This document shows positions 40,402 to 47,850 of a DNA stretch of 64,000 bases, piece after piece. The notes beneath the pieces are model-generated. The model made no database searches, had not been told where the DNA came from, and saw nothing but the letters and a program-made list of their open reading frames with translations. Source of the DNA: a virus; the IMG/VR virus record IMGVR_UViG_3300045010_000308, positions 1 through 64,000 of that record; one strand, 5' to 3'. Position 1 is the stretch's first letter; each line of letters opens with the position of its first letter. A program made the position numbers and the translations under genes.

Positions 40402-41396
40402 TTGTCATTCTCCTCTTCTCCCCCCCACGAAAGCCTCTCGATCGCGCGACCGTACTCCTGCCCGTCGTGGTGGTGAAACCTGCGGACATACTGCGGGTGC
40501 GGGACCACGCTGACGTGGCTTCGTGGTATCTCGTCGCAGAGGCCTGCTATGCTTTTTTCGGCCATGCGCCCGAGAGCGACGACTGGCGGCCTGCCGAGGA
40601 CGACCCAAAGCGTGCCGAGCATCGAGCTGCACAGCTCAGTTCCGTTGACGATCCCGACGGACTTCCAAAACGGGTCTGGCAGGTTAGACAACAGGTAGTC
40701 GCCAGAGTTGCCTTTGGCGGGGTAGAAGGGCAAGATCGGCCCGCTGGGGTCGTTTCGCTTGTCACCGACTAGCAGCACGCGAGGCCGCGGTGAGCCGATG
40801 TACATCGGGAACTGAGCGACCGCTCTCGCGAGGTAGTCACGCTCGCGCGCAATCGCGAGCATGCGCTCTGCCAGCGCAGGCAGCGCGCTCATGTCGTCTG
40901 GGTCAGGCGTCAGCACCTCGACGCGAGCCGCTTTCGCGATCCCGCTCATGTACAGCGCGTGTATCCGCGCGAGCTCGCCGACCTCGACGAAGCCGTCGCC
41001 GCGCGCTTCGACGCGGCGCGCTAGAACGCCTGGAGGCTGCATCAAGGCGAACTGCACGGCGCCGCGCGACAGCAGCATCAGCTCGACAAGCCGCCAGCCG
41101 CCGACCCCGAGCAGGCCGTACTCGTCTGAGCACGTGTGCGGGCGCTTGAGCGGCGCGTACGTCACCTCGCCCCAGTGCCACCTGTCTGCGATGACGACGT
41201 AGCCGTCCGTCCAGTTGACATTTTCGACCGACGCGGCCCACTGGTTCAGCACCCACGAGCGAGACTCTTCCTCTGGCTTGCCCATGTGGTAGTGCACGAC
41301 CTCGCGCTCTGGGTACTTGACCGACGCCTCGTCCAAGAGCGCGTCGACAAGTGAGCTTTTGCCTGAGCCGTCTGGGCCTTCTACAATGATGAACAT
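40386..41396 (-). CDS. dNMP kinase fused to a uracil-DNA-glycosylase-like domain (336 aa)
   Basis: Residues 1 to about 190 are a thymidylate-kinase-type P-loop kinase with GPDGSGKSS (7-15) and ADRWHWGE (70-77). Residues about 204-325 show VLLVGDKRNDPSGPILPF, SGDYLLSNL, IVNGTELCSS, PVVALGRMAEK and VVPHPQYVRR, the motif order of the UDG superfamily, although the second motif is altered. Next to a dCMP hydroxymethylase the kinase would phosphorylate hydroxymethyl-dCMP, like T4 gp1. The glycosylase-like part may be a sensor or an inactive nucleotide-binding domain. Overlaps the ThyA-like gene by 16 bases. Confidence 0.72.
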   Translation of the reverse strand: MFIIVEGPDGSGKSSLVDALLDEASVKYPEREVVHYHMGKPEEESRSWVLNQWAASVENVNWTDGYVVIADRWHWGEVTYAPLKRPHTCSDEYGLLGVGGWRLVELMLLSRGAVQFALMQPPGVLARRVEARGDGFVEVGELARIHALYMSGIAKAARVEVLTPDPDDMSALPALAERMLAIARERDYLARAVAQFPMYIGSPRPRVLLVGDKRNDPSGPILPFYPAKGNSGDYLLSNLPDPFWKSVGIVNGTELCSSMLGTLWVVLGRPPVVALGRMAEKSIAGLCDEIPRSHVSVVPHPQYVRRFHHHDGQEYGRAIERLSWGGEEENDKWILR

Positions 41397-41435
41397 GCGC
41401 TGTCTTTCGTCTCTAGCTGTGGCTTGAATATCGTA

Positions 41436-41912
41436 CTACGGAATAAGCTCGACTTTGTAGACCATCTCGATCCCCTTGTCGACCTGCGCCGCCTCCTCGA
41501 GCAGCCGCTGCGCGACGTGCGTCAGGTACTTTGCGCCGCTCGCGTCGTACTTGTAGAGCGCGTCGAGGACGGCGCTCGGCTCCTCACTGACCTGCGCCCA
41601 GTAGCGGTTTTTCTCCGGAAAGATCACCGGCGCGTTGAGCGACGAGCGGCACTCTGGGCAAGAGACCAGCCGTGACGGAGACTCAAGAGACGAGACACTA
41701 ACCTCGCTGAGGCCGTACCGCTGGACGAGGTGGCAGGCGGCCGTGTGGTAGATCACCGACACGCCGACGCGAGACAAGACGTAAGAGCCGCTCTCAGTGC
41801 GGTAGAGCTCGAACTCGATCCAGCGGTTTGCGCCCGGGCGGCTCGACGAGGAGCGACCGAGCAGCTTGCCGCTGAACTGCAACGTTCGTGAGCCGTCTTT
41901 CACCTGGATCAT
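41436..41912 (-). CDS. Hypothetical protein with CPEC motif (158 aa)
   Basis: Beta-rich N-terminal half (RWIEFELYRTESGSYVLSRVG), a single VSCPECRSSL site, then a helical C-terminus (VLDALYKYDASGAKYLTHVAQRLLEEA). Proteins of this layout occur in actinophage early regions without known function. ATG at 41912. Confidence 0.6.
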   Translation of the reverse strand: MIQVKDGSRTLQFSGKLLGRSSSSRPGANRWIEFELYRTESGSYVLSRVGVSVIYHTAACHLVQRYGLSEVSVSSLESPSRLVSCPECRSSLNAPVIFPEKNRYWAQVSEEPSAVLDALYKYDASGAKYLTHVAQRLLEEAAQVDKGIEMVYKVELIP

Positions 41913-41949
41913 GCTGGTCTTTTCTCTATGCGTACAGAACTTACTGCTC

Positions 41950-41959
41950 TACAGTATCA
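41950..41959 (-). promoter_or_regulatory. Promoter-like extended -10 (TGATACTGT)
   Basis: Minus-strand TGATACTGTA whose TGA is the stop of the 59-aa gene. The next start is 38 bases away at 41912. Confidence 0.4.
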
Positions 41960-42136
41960 CTTTTCAGCCCGCTTGAGTCGCTCGGCCAGTTCTTTGTTCT
42001 TTTCTTGCTCGCGCAAGAGCAGAGCCTCGAGCTCGGTGTTCACGCTCATCATCCGATGAAGCTGGCTTCTCGTGATCGAGAGCACCTTGTTGAGGAAGTC
42101 TGGGTCGGTCTCAAGCGTGTTTTCGTTGTTGTCCAT
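41957..42136 (-). CDS. Small coiled-coil protein (59 aa)
   Basis: ATG at 42136, TGA at 41957-41959. Acidic start (MDNNENTLETDPDFLNKVL), then a charged helix (TELEALLLREQEKNKELAERLKRAEK) with heptad Leu spacing. Sits between the tail-fibre gene and the early genes. Function unknown. Its start is only 8 bases after a TATGTT element, so it may be a leaderless message. Confidence 0.6.
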   Translation of the reverse strand: MDNNENTLETDPDFLNKVLSITRSQLHRMMSVNTELEALLLREQEKNKELAERLKRAEK

Positions 42137-42143
42137 GCGGTTC

Positions 42144-42153
42144 TAACATACCA
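42144..42153 (-). promoter_or_regulatory. Promoter-like extended -10 (TGGTATGTT), probable leaderless start
   Basis: Lies in the 48-base gap after the fibre gene and would begin the early operon. Eight bases separate the element from the ATG at 42136. Confidence 0.42.
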
Positions 42154-42184
42154 CGCGGCCGTCGCTCGGTCGGCGACTTGAGGA

Positions 42185-44215
42185 CTAGCCTTCTTCGAGC
42201 GCTTTCAGCCGCGTGTTGAGGTCGCGAACCGCCGAGATCAGGACCGGGACCATCGACGTGTAGTCGACGGCCTGGTACTGCGCCCTGCGCCAGACGCCTT
42301 CCTCCGTGAACGTGTAGTCACTGTCGGCTCCAAAGGTGACCATCTCTTCTTCCGTGAACCCGCCTGGGTGCTCGTCGTACCGATAGCACAGGCCTTCTTC
42401 GGTCGCCTCTCCGCGTATGGCGTACGGGAACGCCGAAGCGACCTCGTCGGCGATGACTCCGACGCCGTATCGGCCGCGCACGGACTCCGGCGCGGTGTCG
42501 TTGTACCGAAAGGTGTACGCCCGAGTGCCGTACAAGTTGTCGAGCATCTCTCTTCCGACCTCGACTACGTCTTCTTTGAGGCGCCTGTCCGACGGGTTCG
42601 TCCACGGCACGAAGCCCCGGATCCCCACGTTGTTGTCGACGCACATCACGAGTTGGCCGCCAGAGAAGCCGCCAACCGGTCCGTTGAGGTAGTTCCAGGA
42701 GATGCCCCAGCGCTGGCCTAGGTACACCGGCAAGTTCGGCGTCTCGTACCGCACTCCCCGAGTAATGAAGGTCGTGGGGCCTACCTGAACCCTGAATATG
42801 TCACTCGCGAACTCGATTGCGTTCGGAGCGCTAGCGAGCATGTACCCTGCGCCGACAGAGAGCAGCTGCAGCGGGCTCGCGCCGAGTGAGATGATGTCGT
42901 TTCCGATGTAGACCTGCGGGTATGCGGAGGCGCTCGAGTCGGCCGACGCCCCGTGGTGCATGACCAGCCCGTACCCGACGCCCTCGACTGTCAGCGGCGT
43001 GATGTGCGCGACGCTCGTCGAGTTCACCTGGAACGACAACGCGTTCGTCGAAGAGCTCAAGATGACTCGGTTCCCCTCCGACGCGGTCTGCACCGTGCGG
43101 CCTGTCAACGTGCCTGACGTGATGTTGTCAGCGTTGATCGTCCCGGCGTAGACGACAGATGCGCTCAGCGTGCCTGCTGTGATGTTCCCCGCTGCGACCG
43201 TCCCGGCGTAGACGACAGCCGCGCCGAGCGTGCCCGCCGTGATCTTCGAGGCGTCGATCACGCCGGCGGCGATGCTCGACGCGATGATGCGCGAAGAGGC
43301 GATCGTGCCCGCGGTGATGTTGCCGGCGTCGATGTTCGAGACGGTGATGACACTCGCGTCGATCGTCCCGGCCGTGATCTTGTTCGCGCTGAGGCTCTGG
43401 ATCGCGTTGTTCCCGAGGTTGTTCGCGACCCACGACGAGCCGTTCCAGCGGTAGATCCTGTTGTCGTCGTCTGTGTCAAACCAGAGGTCGCCGATGGCCG
43501 ACGCGGTCGGAGCCGACGGCTGCCGGAACACCCTGTTCTTCCCGTCCGCCGTCGTCTGCGCGGCCGTCGCGGCAGCCTGAGCTACAGAGATCGTGAAATC
43601 GCGCACCGACACCCACGACGAGCCGTCCCAGCGCTTGAGGTTGTTGGAGTCTGACGTGTCGATCCAGAAGTCGCCGGAATCCGGGTTCGCAGGCGCCGTG
43701 GGAGACACGCTGCTGTCGATGCCGCCAAGCTCGTCTTGCGCGGCCTCGTCGATGATCTCGATCGTGACGGCTCCCGGGGCGAGGATCTCCGTCGTCACCG
43801 AGTCCGGTGCGAGGATCTCCGTCGTCACCGAGTCAGGCGCGAGGATCTCTGTCGTCACCGAGTCCGGCGCGAGGATCTCTGTCGTCACCGAGTCCGGCGC
43901 GAGGATCGCCGTCGTCACCGAGTCAGGAGCGAGGATCTCCGTTGTCACCGAGTCAGGCGCGAGGATCTGTGTCGTCACCGAGTCCGGTGCGAGGATCTCC
44001 GTCGTCACCGAGTCAGGCGCGAGGATCTGTGTCGTCACCGAGTCCGGAGCCAGCTCGACCGTCGTGATCGCGTTGACGTCGATGATCGCGGTGGTCACAG
44101 TCCTCTCCCCGATGCGGCGCGGCGCGGGCCTGCGTGACATGCGCTTGGTGCGCCTGTCGATCCTGCTGACGTAGTTGCTCAGCCTGCGCAGCGCGCGGCG
44201 ACGGCTGCTAGCCAC
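42185..44215 (-). CDS. Tail fibre with S74 intramolecular chaperone domain (676 aa)
   Basis: Basic start (SSRRRALRRLSNY), then nine copies of a ten-residue unit LAPDSVTTxI (residues about 50-150). A WDGSSWVSV/FWIDTSDSN pair typical of fibre stems follows, then stem repeats of NITAGTI type (residues about 275-390), and from residue about 535 DRRLKEDV with GVIADEVASAFPYA, the S74 peptidase that trimerises the fibre and cuts itself off. The final helices (DYTSMVPVLISAVRDLNTRL) fit. It is the receptor-binding fibre of the second module. Confidence 0.88.
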   Translation of the reverse strand: MASSRRRALRRLSNYVSRIDRRTKRMSRRPAPRRIGERTVTTAIIDVNAITTVELAPDSVTTQILAPDSVTTEILAPDSVTTQILAPDSVTTEILAPDSVTTAILAPDSVTTEILAPDSVTTEILAPDSVTTEILAPDSVTTEILAPGAVTIEIIDEAAQDELGGIDSSVSPTAPANPDSGDFWIDTSDSNNLKRWDGSSWVSVRDFTISVAQAAATAAQTTADGKNRVFRQPSAPTASAIGDLWFDTDDDNRIYRWNGSSWVANNLGNNAIQSLSANKITAGTIDASVITVSNIDAGNITAGTIASSRIIASSIAAGVIDASKITAGTLGAAVVYAGTVAAGNITAGTLSASVVYAGTINADNITSGTLTGRTVQTASEGNRVILSSSTNALSFQVNSTSVAHITPLTVEGVGYGLVMHHGASADSSASAYPQVYIGNDIISLGASPLQLLSVGAGYMLASAPNAIEFASDIFRVQVGPTTFITRGVRYETPNLPVYLGQRWGISWNYLNGPVGGFSGGQLVMCVDNNVGIRGFVPWTNPSDRRLKEDVVEVGREMLDNLYGTRAYTFRYNDTAPESVRGRYGVGVIADEVASAFPYAIRGEATEEGLCYRYDEHPGGFTEEEMVTFGADSDYTFTEEGVWRRAQYQAVDYTSMVPVLISAVRDLNTRLKALEEG
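43780..44055. repeat. 30-base tandem repeat array in the fibre gene
   Basis: Nine near-identical 30-base units on the coding strand. Most differ in one or two third-codon positions, so the protein repeat is under selection. No unique spacers, hence not CRISPR. Confidence 0.85.
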
Positions 44216-46187
44216 GCTGGTCTACCTCCCACTCGGTCACGAGCTCGAGCGTCACTGACTCGGGGAATGACGGCGTGTTCGGCACGCTGACCTTGAACGA
44301 GTCGATCTTGCGCACGAGCACCGTGTCGCGCACCTCCATGTCGCTCGACAGGCGCATGCGGATGAACTCGTCGTCGGCGATGATCGAGCACCAGTCGCCC
44401 GGCGCGTACGTCCCGACGACCGGGTCGAGCGAGCCGTTGACCGTGATCGAGATGTCGCCGACAGGCGGGCGAAACTCGTTGAGGTACCGCAGCGCGTGGT
44501 CGTACAGTTGCTGCTCGTCGGCGGTGTCGTTCTTCTCTTCCTCTTGGTCGAGCAGCGGCCAGCCGTACTCGAGCAGGTCTGTCGCCGACGCCGCAGCGTA
44601 CGGTTGGCTGATGTCGTCGCCGAGGTCGGAAATGTTGCCGACGACGAAGAACCGAGTCGCGGCGTTCTCTGCCGACTCCTTGACCGAGATGTCTGTGATG
44701 TTGCCTGGGAACTCGAACACGAGCTTGTCTGCGCCGAACCGGCTCGGCGGAGACACCTGCCCAGGCGCAGGCGGGTTCGGGAAGTCGATCGGGATGAACA
44801 CGAAGGTCCGCGTGAACGAGTTCGTCGCCGCGTCGTAGTCGCAGTCGACCCTGTACTCGAAGCCGTCGACCGTGTCTGAGTACTCGTCGAGCTCCTCGCC
44901 GACGGACCGCAGCTCGTAGCCACGGTATGTCTTGTTCTCGAGGTTCTTCGCCGAGAAGCCCTCGGTCGAGTAGTCGATGAGGATGTCTGAGTTGTACGGG
45001 AACGAGCCGTACGTCGGGATGATCGCTTCGCGGTTTATGGCCACGGTCCCGTTCGCGGCCGTCGTCGGTATCGCGGTGGCGTTGAACGCGGAGTATGTGA
45101 ACGTGTCCGCAGTCGGAGTGGAGGCGACCTCGGCGCGCTCGGCGTTGAAGACTTCCGTCACCGCCGACGTGTCGTCGACTCCCGTGATCTCGACGACGTT
45201 CCCGACAGAAAGCCCGTGGGCGGTGCTCGTCGTCAGGGTCGCGACGTCGTCCGCGTACGCCTTGAACGTGACGGTCTTTGTCGTGTCTGAGAAAGCGATC
45301 GGGCCCTCGTTCGCGCCGGTGTTCTCTACCCGGAACGTCGTGGCTGACGGCGTCGCCGTGATCTGGTACGTTCCGTCGTAGCTCGCCGTCGTGTTTACGA
45401 TCTCGACCGTCTGCCCGAGCACGGCTCCGTGCGGTTCTTCTACGGTGAACGTCGCGATGTTCGACGCCCTTGTGACGCTCGTGATGCGGTACCCCTCCTG
45501 AATGCCTGGCTCGATCTCATCGTTCGGGAAGTCGATGTTGACGAAGTCGACCATCGTCGTGTCGAGCAGCTGGCGCATGTAGTCGTAGGCGTCGGTGCGG
45601 ACATAGACCGTCGCTAAGCTGTACGTGCCGTTGGGGATCGACGGCGCTGAGACAGAGAACGTCGTGGCCGTCGGCGCCGGGTTGGCGAGGACCGTGTAGT
45701 AGCCGTTGTACTGGAAGTCTCCGACCTCGTAGAAGATGATCCGCACGCTCGAGCCGGCCGGGGCCTCGTACTCGCCGTTCTCGAGAGTCACGGCGGCCAC
45801 TCCAGACGAGACGACGACCGTCGCGCTGAAGTCGTGCGTGTACGTCTTCCAGATGTTGCGGTGGTAGAAGTAGCTCGTAAACTCGTTGCCGCCGACGCTC
45901 AGCTCGCGAGACTTCGCCGTGTACGACCTGTCCCAGATGATCCCGCCCCAGACACAGACGTCGTTGCGCACGACATAGAGCGCCGTCCGGCCAGGCATCG
46001 TGCTTTCGTAGAGGTTGAACGCTGCCGAGCCGTCGATGACGGGGATCTTCCCGCTGAACGACCCCGCGCCCTTGATCGAGCGCTCGTACGAGACGTCGGT
46101 GAACGGGATCTCCGCGATGAGTGCGTTGGTCAGCACGTCTGCGGTGAAATACGTGTACGTCGCCGTCCTGTCTGTCACGACCGCCAT
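44208..46187 (-). CDS. Minor tail protein, baseplate hub-like (659 aa)
   Basis: Opens with FTDVSYERSIKGAGSFSGKIPV and RTALYVVRNDVCVWGGIIW, the hub pattern of actinophage minor tail proteins. Two inserted beta modules (about residues 232-300 and 305-385) share ATLTTSTAHGLSVGN-type sequence with the tail tube and Dit genes. Ends with SFPESVTLELVTEWEVDQRG. Overlaps the fibre gene by 8 bases. Forms the tail tip. Confidence 0.8.
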   Translation of the reverse strand: MAVVTDRTATYTYFTADVLTNALIAEIPFTDVSYERSIKGAGSFSGKIPVIDGSAAFNLYESTMPGRTALYVVRNDVCVWGGIIWDRSYTAKSRELSVGGNEFTSYFYHRNIWKTYTHDFSATVVVSSGVAAVTLENGEYEAPAGSSVRIIFYEVGDFQYNGYYTVLANPAPTATTFSVSAPSIPNGTYSLATVYVRTDAYDYMRQLLDTTMVDFVNIDFPNDEIEPGIQEGYRITSVTRASNIATFTVEEPHGAVLGQTVEIVNTTASYDGTYQITATPSATTFRVENTGANEGPIAFSDTTKTVTFKAYADDVATLTTSTAHGLSVGNVVEITGVDDTSAVTEVFNAERAEVASTPTADTFTYSAFNATAIPTTAANGTVAINREAIIPTYGSFPYNSDILIDYSTEGFSAKNLENKTYRGYELRSVGEELDEYSDTVDGFEYRVDCDYDAATNSFTRTFVFIPIDFPNPPAPGQVSPPSRFGADKLVFEFPGNITDISVKESAENAATRFFVVGNISDLGDDISQPYAAASATDLLEYGWPLLDQEEEKNDTADEQQLYDHALRYLNEFRPPVGDISITVNGSLDPVVGTYAPGDWCSIIADDEFIRMRLSSDMEVRDTVLVRKIDSFKVSVPNTPSFPESVTLELVTEWEVDQRG

Positions 46188-46191
46188 GTCA

Positions 46192-47850
46192 CTAGCCGAT
46201 CCAGCCAGGCCGATAGTACACCACCAAAGACGCTGAAGAGTTCGCGTTTCCGTCGTCTGCGAACGAGATCTCGTTGCTTCCAGGCGACAAGACGAGCCAG
46301 TCCGTCAGCGTGTCTAGCATCGACCGCGTCGCCTCCGTCGAGCCGTTGAACGCGACCTCGAGCGCGTAGGTGTCGATCTCGAGGACATCGACAGGTATCG
46401 ATGCAGAGCCGCTCGCTCCCGTCGCCGCGACGGTCGCGCCTGGCTTCTCGTACGTAAACGTGCTCGCAGTCGGCGTGTCGGCGATGACGAACGTGCCGTC
46501 GAATGTCGCGTCAGAGATCGCGACTGTGACCGTGTCGTTCGGCAAAAACCCGTGAGCGGCCGACGTCGTGAGCGTCACCAACCCGGCGGCAGTGCGCGCC
46601 TTGTTAGTCACGGTGCGACTCGTCGCGGCGCGCAGCGACCCGATGATGGTCAGCTCTTGGTCGCTTCCGGAGTTGTAGATCGACGCCGGCCCGGTCAACG
46701 GCCCGGTGACCTCGAGTATGACATGCACGTCCGTGTTCCCGTCGACGTCTACGGTCTCGGTGCCGTCTTCGCCGGTCGCGGCGTTCGCGCAAGAGATGTC
46801 TAGAGTGTAGTACCCGTCGGCGCGCTCCCAGTTCCAGCCGTACTTGATCGGGTCTGGTGCGCGCAGGCCGACGCTGAACTCGGTCCGCCCCCGCGGGTTG
46901 ACCGTCTCGATGTCTGGCCGGCCGCTCAGGCGCACCTTCGCGGCCTTCGTCGGCACCTCGTTGACGTACAGCCACGCGTTGCGATAGACGAGGCTCGTCG
47001 CTTCGATGAGCGCGTCTCGAGCCGCCGGGACATACGACGGGTCAGGCGGTATGAACACGCCCTCTAGCTTGAGGTCTCGAGCGGCCCAGCGCCCGCGGAC
47101 GTCGTACGAGCCGTCTCCCCAGCCGCGGTCGATGTCTTTCATCTCCGGCTCCGGGTGCCCCCACCACCCGCCGATGTCGGTGATGACCCACACGACGCCG
47201 TTCTCGTCGATCGTGTTGAAGACCATGCCGCCGAGCTGCACGTCAGCCTTGAGCTTCATCCCCGTGAAGACCGGAGGCGGCAGAGGCGTGAGCGCCTTGT
47301 TCGCGACCGTCGTCTCGTAGCCTTGCGAGAAGTCGTCCGTGTAGAGGTTGACCTGCGACGCTTGCTCGAGCAGCACGCCGTCGACTAGGAACTTTTTCGC
47401 TGCGGTCCCGGCCGCCGGCTGGATGATCGAGACGCGCGCCGCCGCGGTGCTCGCCGGCGCGGTCGCGACCTTGCCGATCCGAGACCAGTACAAGCCCGGC
47501 TCGAGCTCGACGGGCTCGCTCAACGACGAAGAGACGAGGCTTCCGCCCGTCAGCGCGGTGTACCAGTCGACCTTGACCCTGATGGTCGAGGCTTCTTCGG
47601 AGGCGGCGACCTTGACGTACGCCGACACGGCGTACGAGAGGCCTGCCACCGCCGCGACTCGCGACGAGAGGGCCGCGCCCGAGTTCGCAGCGGCCGCCTT
47701 TGTGACCTCGAGAGACGCAGAGCCGATGGCGTAGTCCGCCGTGACCCGCGCGACCGTCGCGCCGCCTGTCCCGGCCCACCCAGTCGCGCTCGCCTTGAAC
47801 GACGGGTTAGGGACCAGGTTCGTGCGCGGCGTGTTTTCTGGAGATGTCAT
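46192..47850 (-). CDS. Distal tail protein with carbohydrate-binding N-terminus (552 aa)
   Basis: Residues 1 to about 170 are a jelly-roll CBM-like domain (TNLVPNPSFKASATGW, then VDGVLLEQASQVNLYTDDF). The centre holds the Dit-like part (DIDRGWGDGSYDVRGRWAARDLKLEG, TEFSVGLRAPDPIKYGW), followed by one inserted beta module (about 412-490, SAAHGFLPNDTVTV). It links tail tube and fibre and may contact host glycans. Overlaps the tape measure start codon region by 4 bases. Confidence 0.8.
   Translation of the reverse strand: MTSPENTPRTNLVPNPSFKASATGWAGTGGATVARVTADYAIGSASLEVTKAAAANSGAALSSRVAAVAGLSYAVSAYVKVAASEEASTIRVKVDWYTALTGGSLVSSSLSEPVELEPGLYWSRIGKVATAPASTAAARVSIIQPAAGTAAKKFLVDGVLLEQASQVNLYTDDFSQGYETTVANKALTPLPPPVFTGMKLKADVQLGGMVFNTIDENGVVWVITDIGGWWGHPEPEMKDIDRGWGDGSYDVRGRWAARDLKLEGVFIPPDPSYVPAARDALIEATSLVYRNAWLYVNEVPTKAAKVRLSGRPDIETVNPRGRTEFSVGLRAPDPIKYGWNWERADGYYTLDISCANAATGEDGTETVDVDGNTDVHVILEVTGPLTGPASIYNSGSDQELTIIGSLRAATSRTVTNKARTAAGLVTLTTSAAHGFLPNDTVTVAISDATFDGTFVIADTPTASTFTYEKPGATVAATGASGSASIPVDVLEIDTYALEVAFNGSTEATRSMLDTLTDWLVLSPGSNEISFADDGNANSSASLVVYYRPGWIG

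Noticed and set aside
23662-42136. TET/JBP-type dioxygenase as an alternative route to hydroxymethylcytosine
   Set aside because: No protein with the HxD...H iron-site pattern of that family was found among the early genes.
43780-44055. Regular 30-base repeats resembling a CRISPR array
   Set aside because: The units are contiguous with no unique spacers and code for a protein repeat in a fibre gene.
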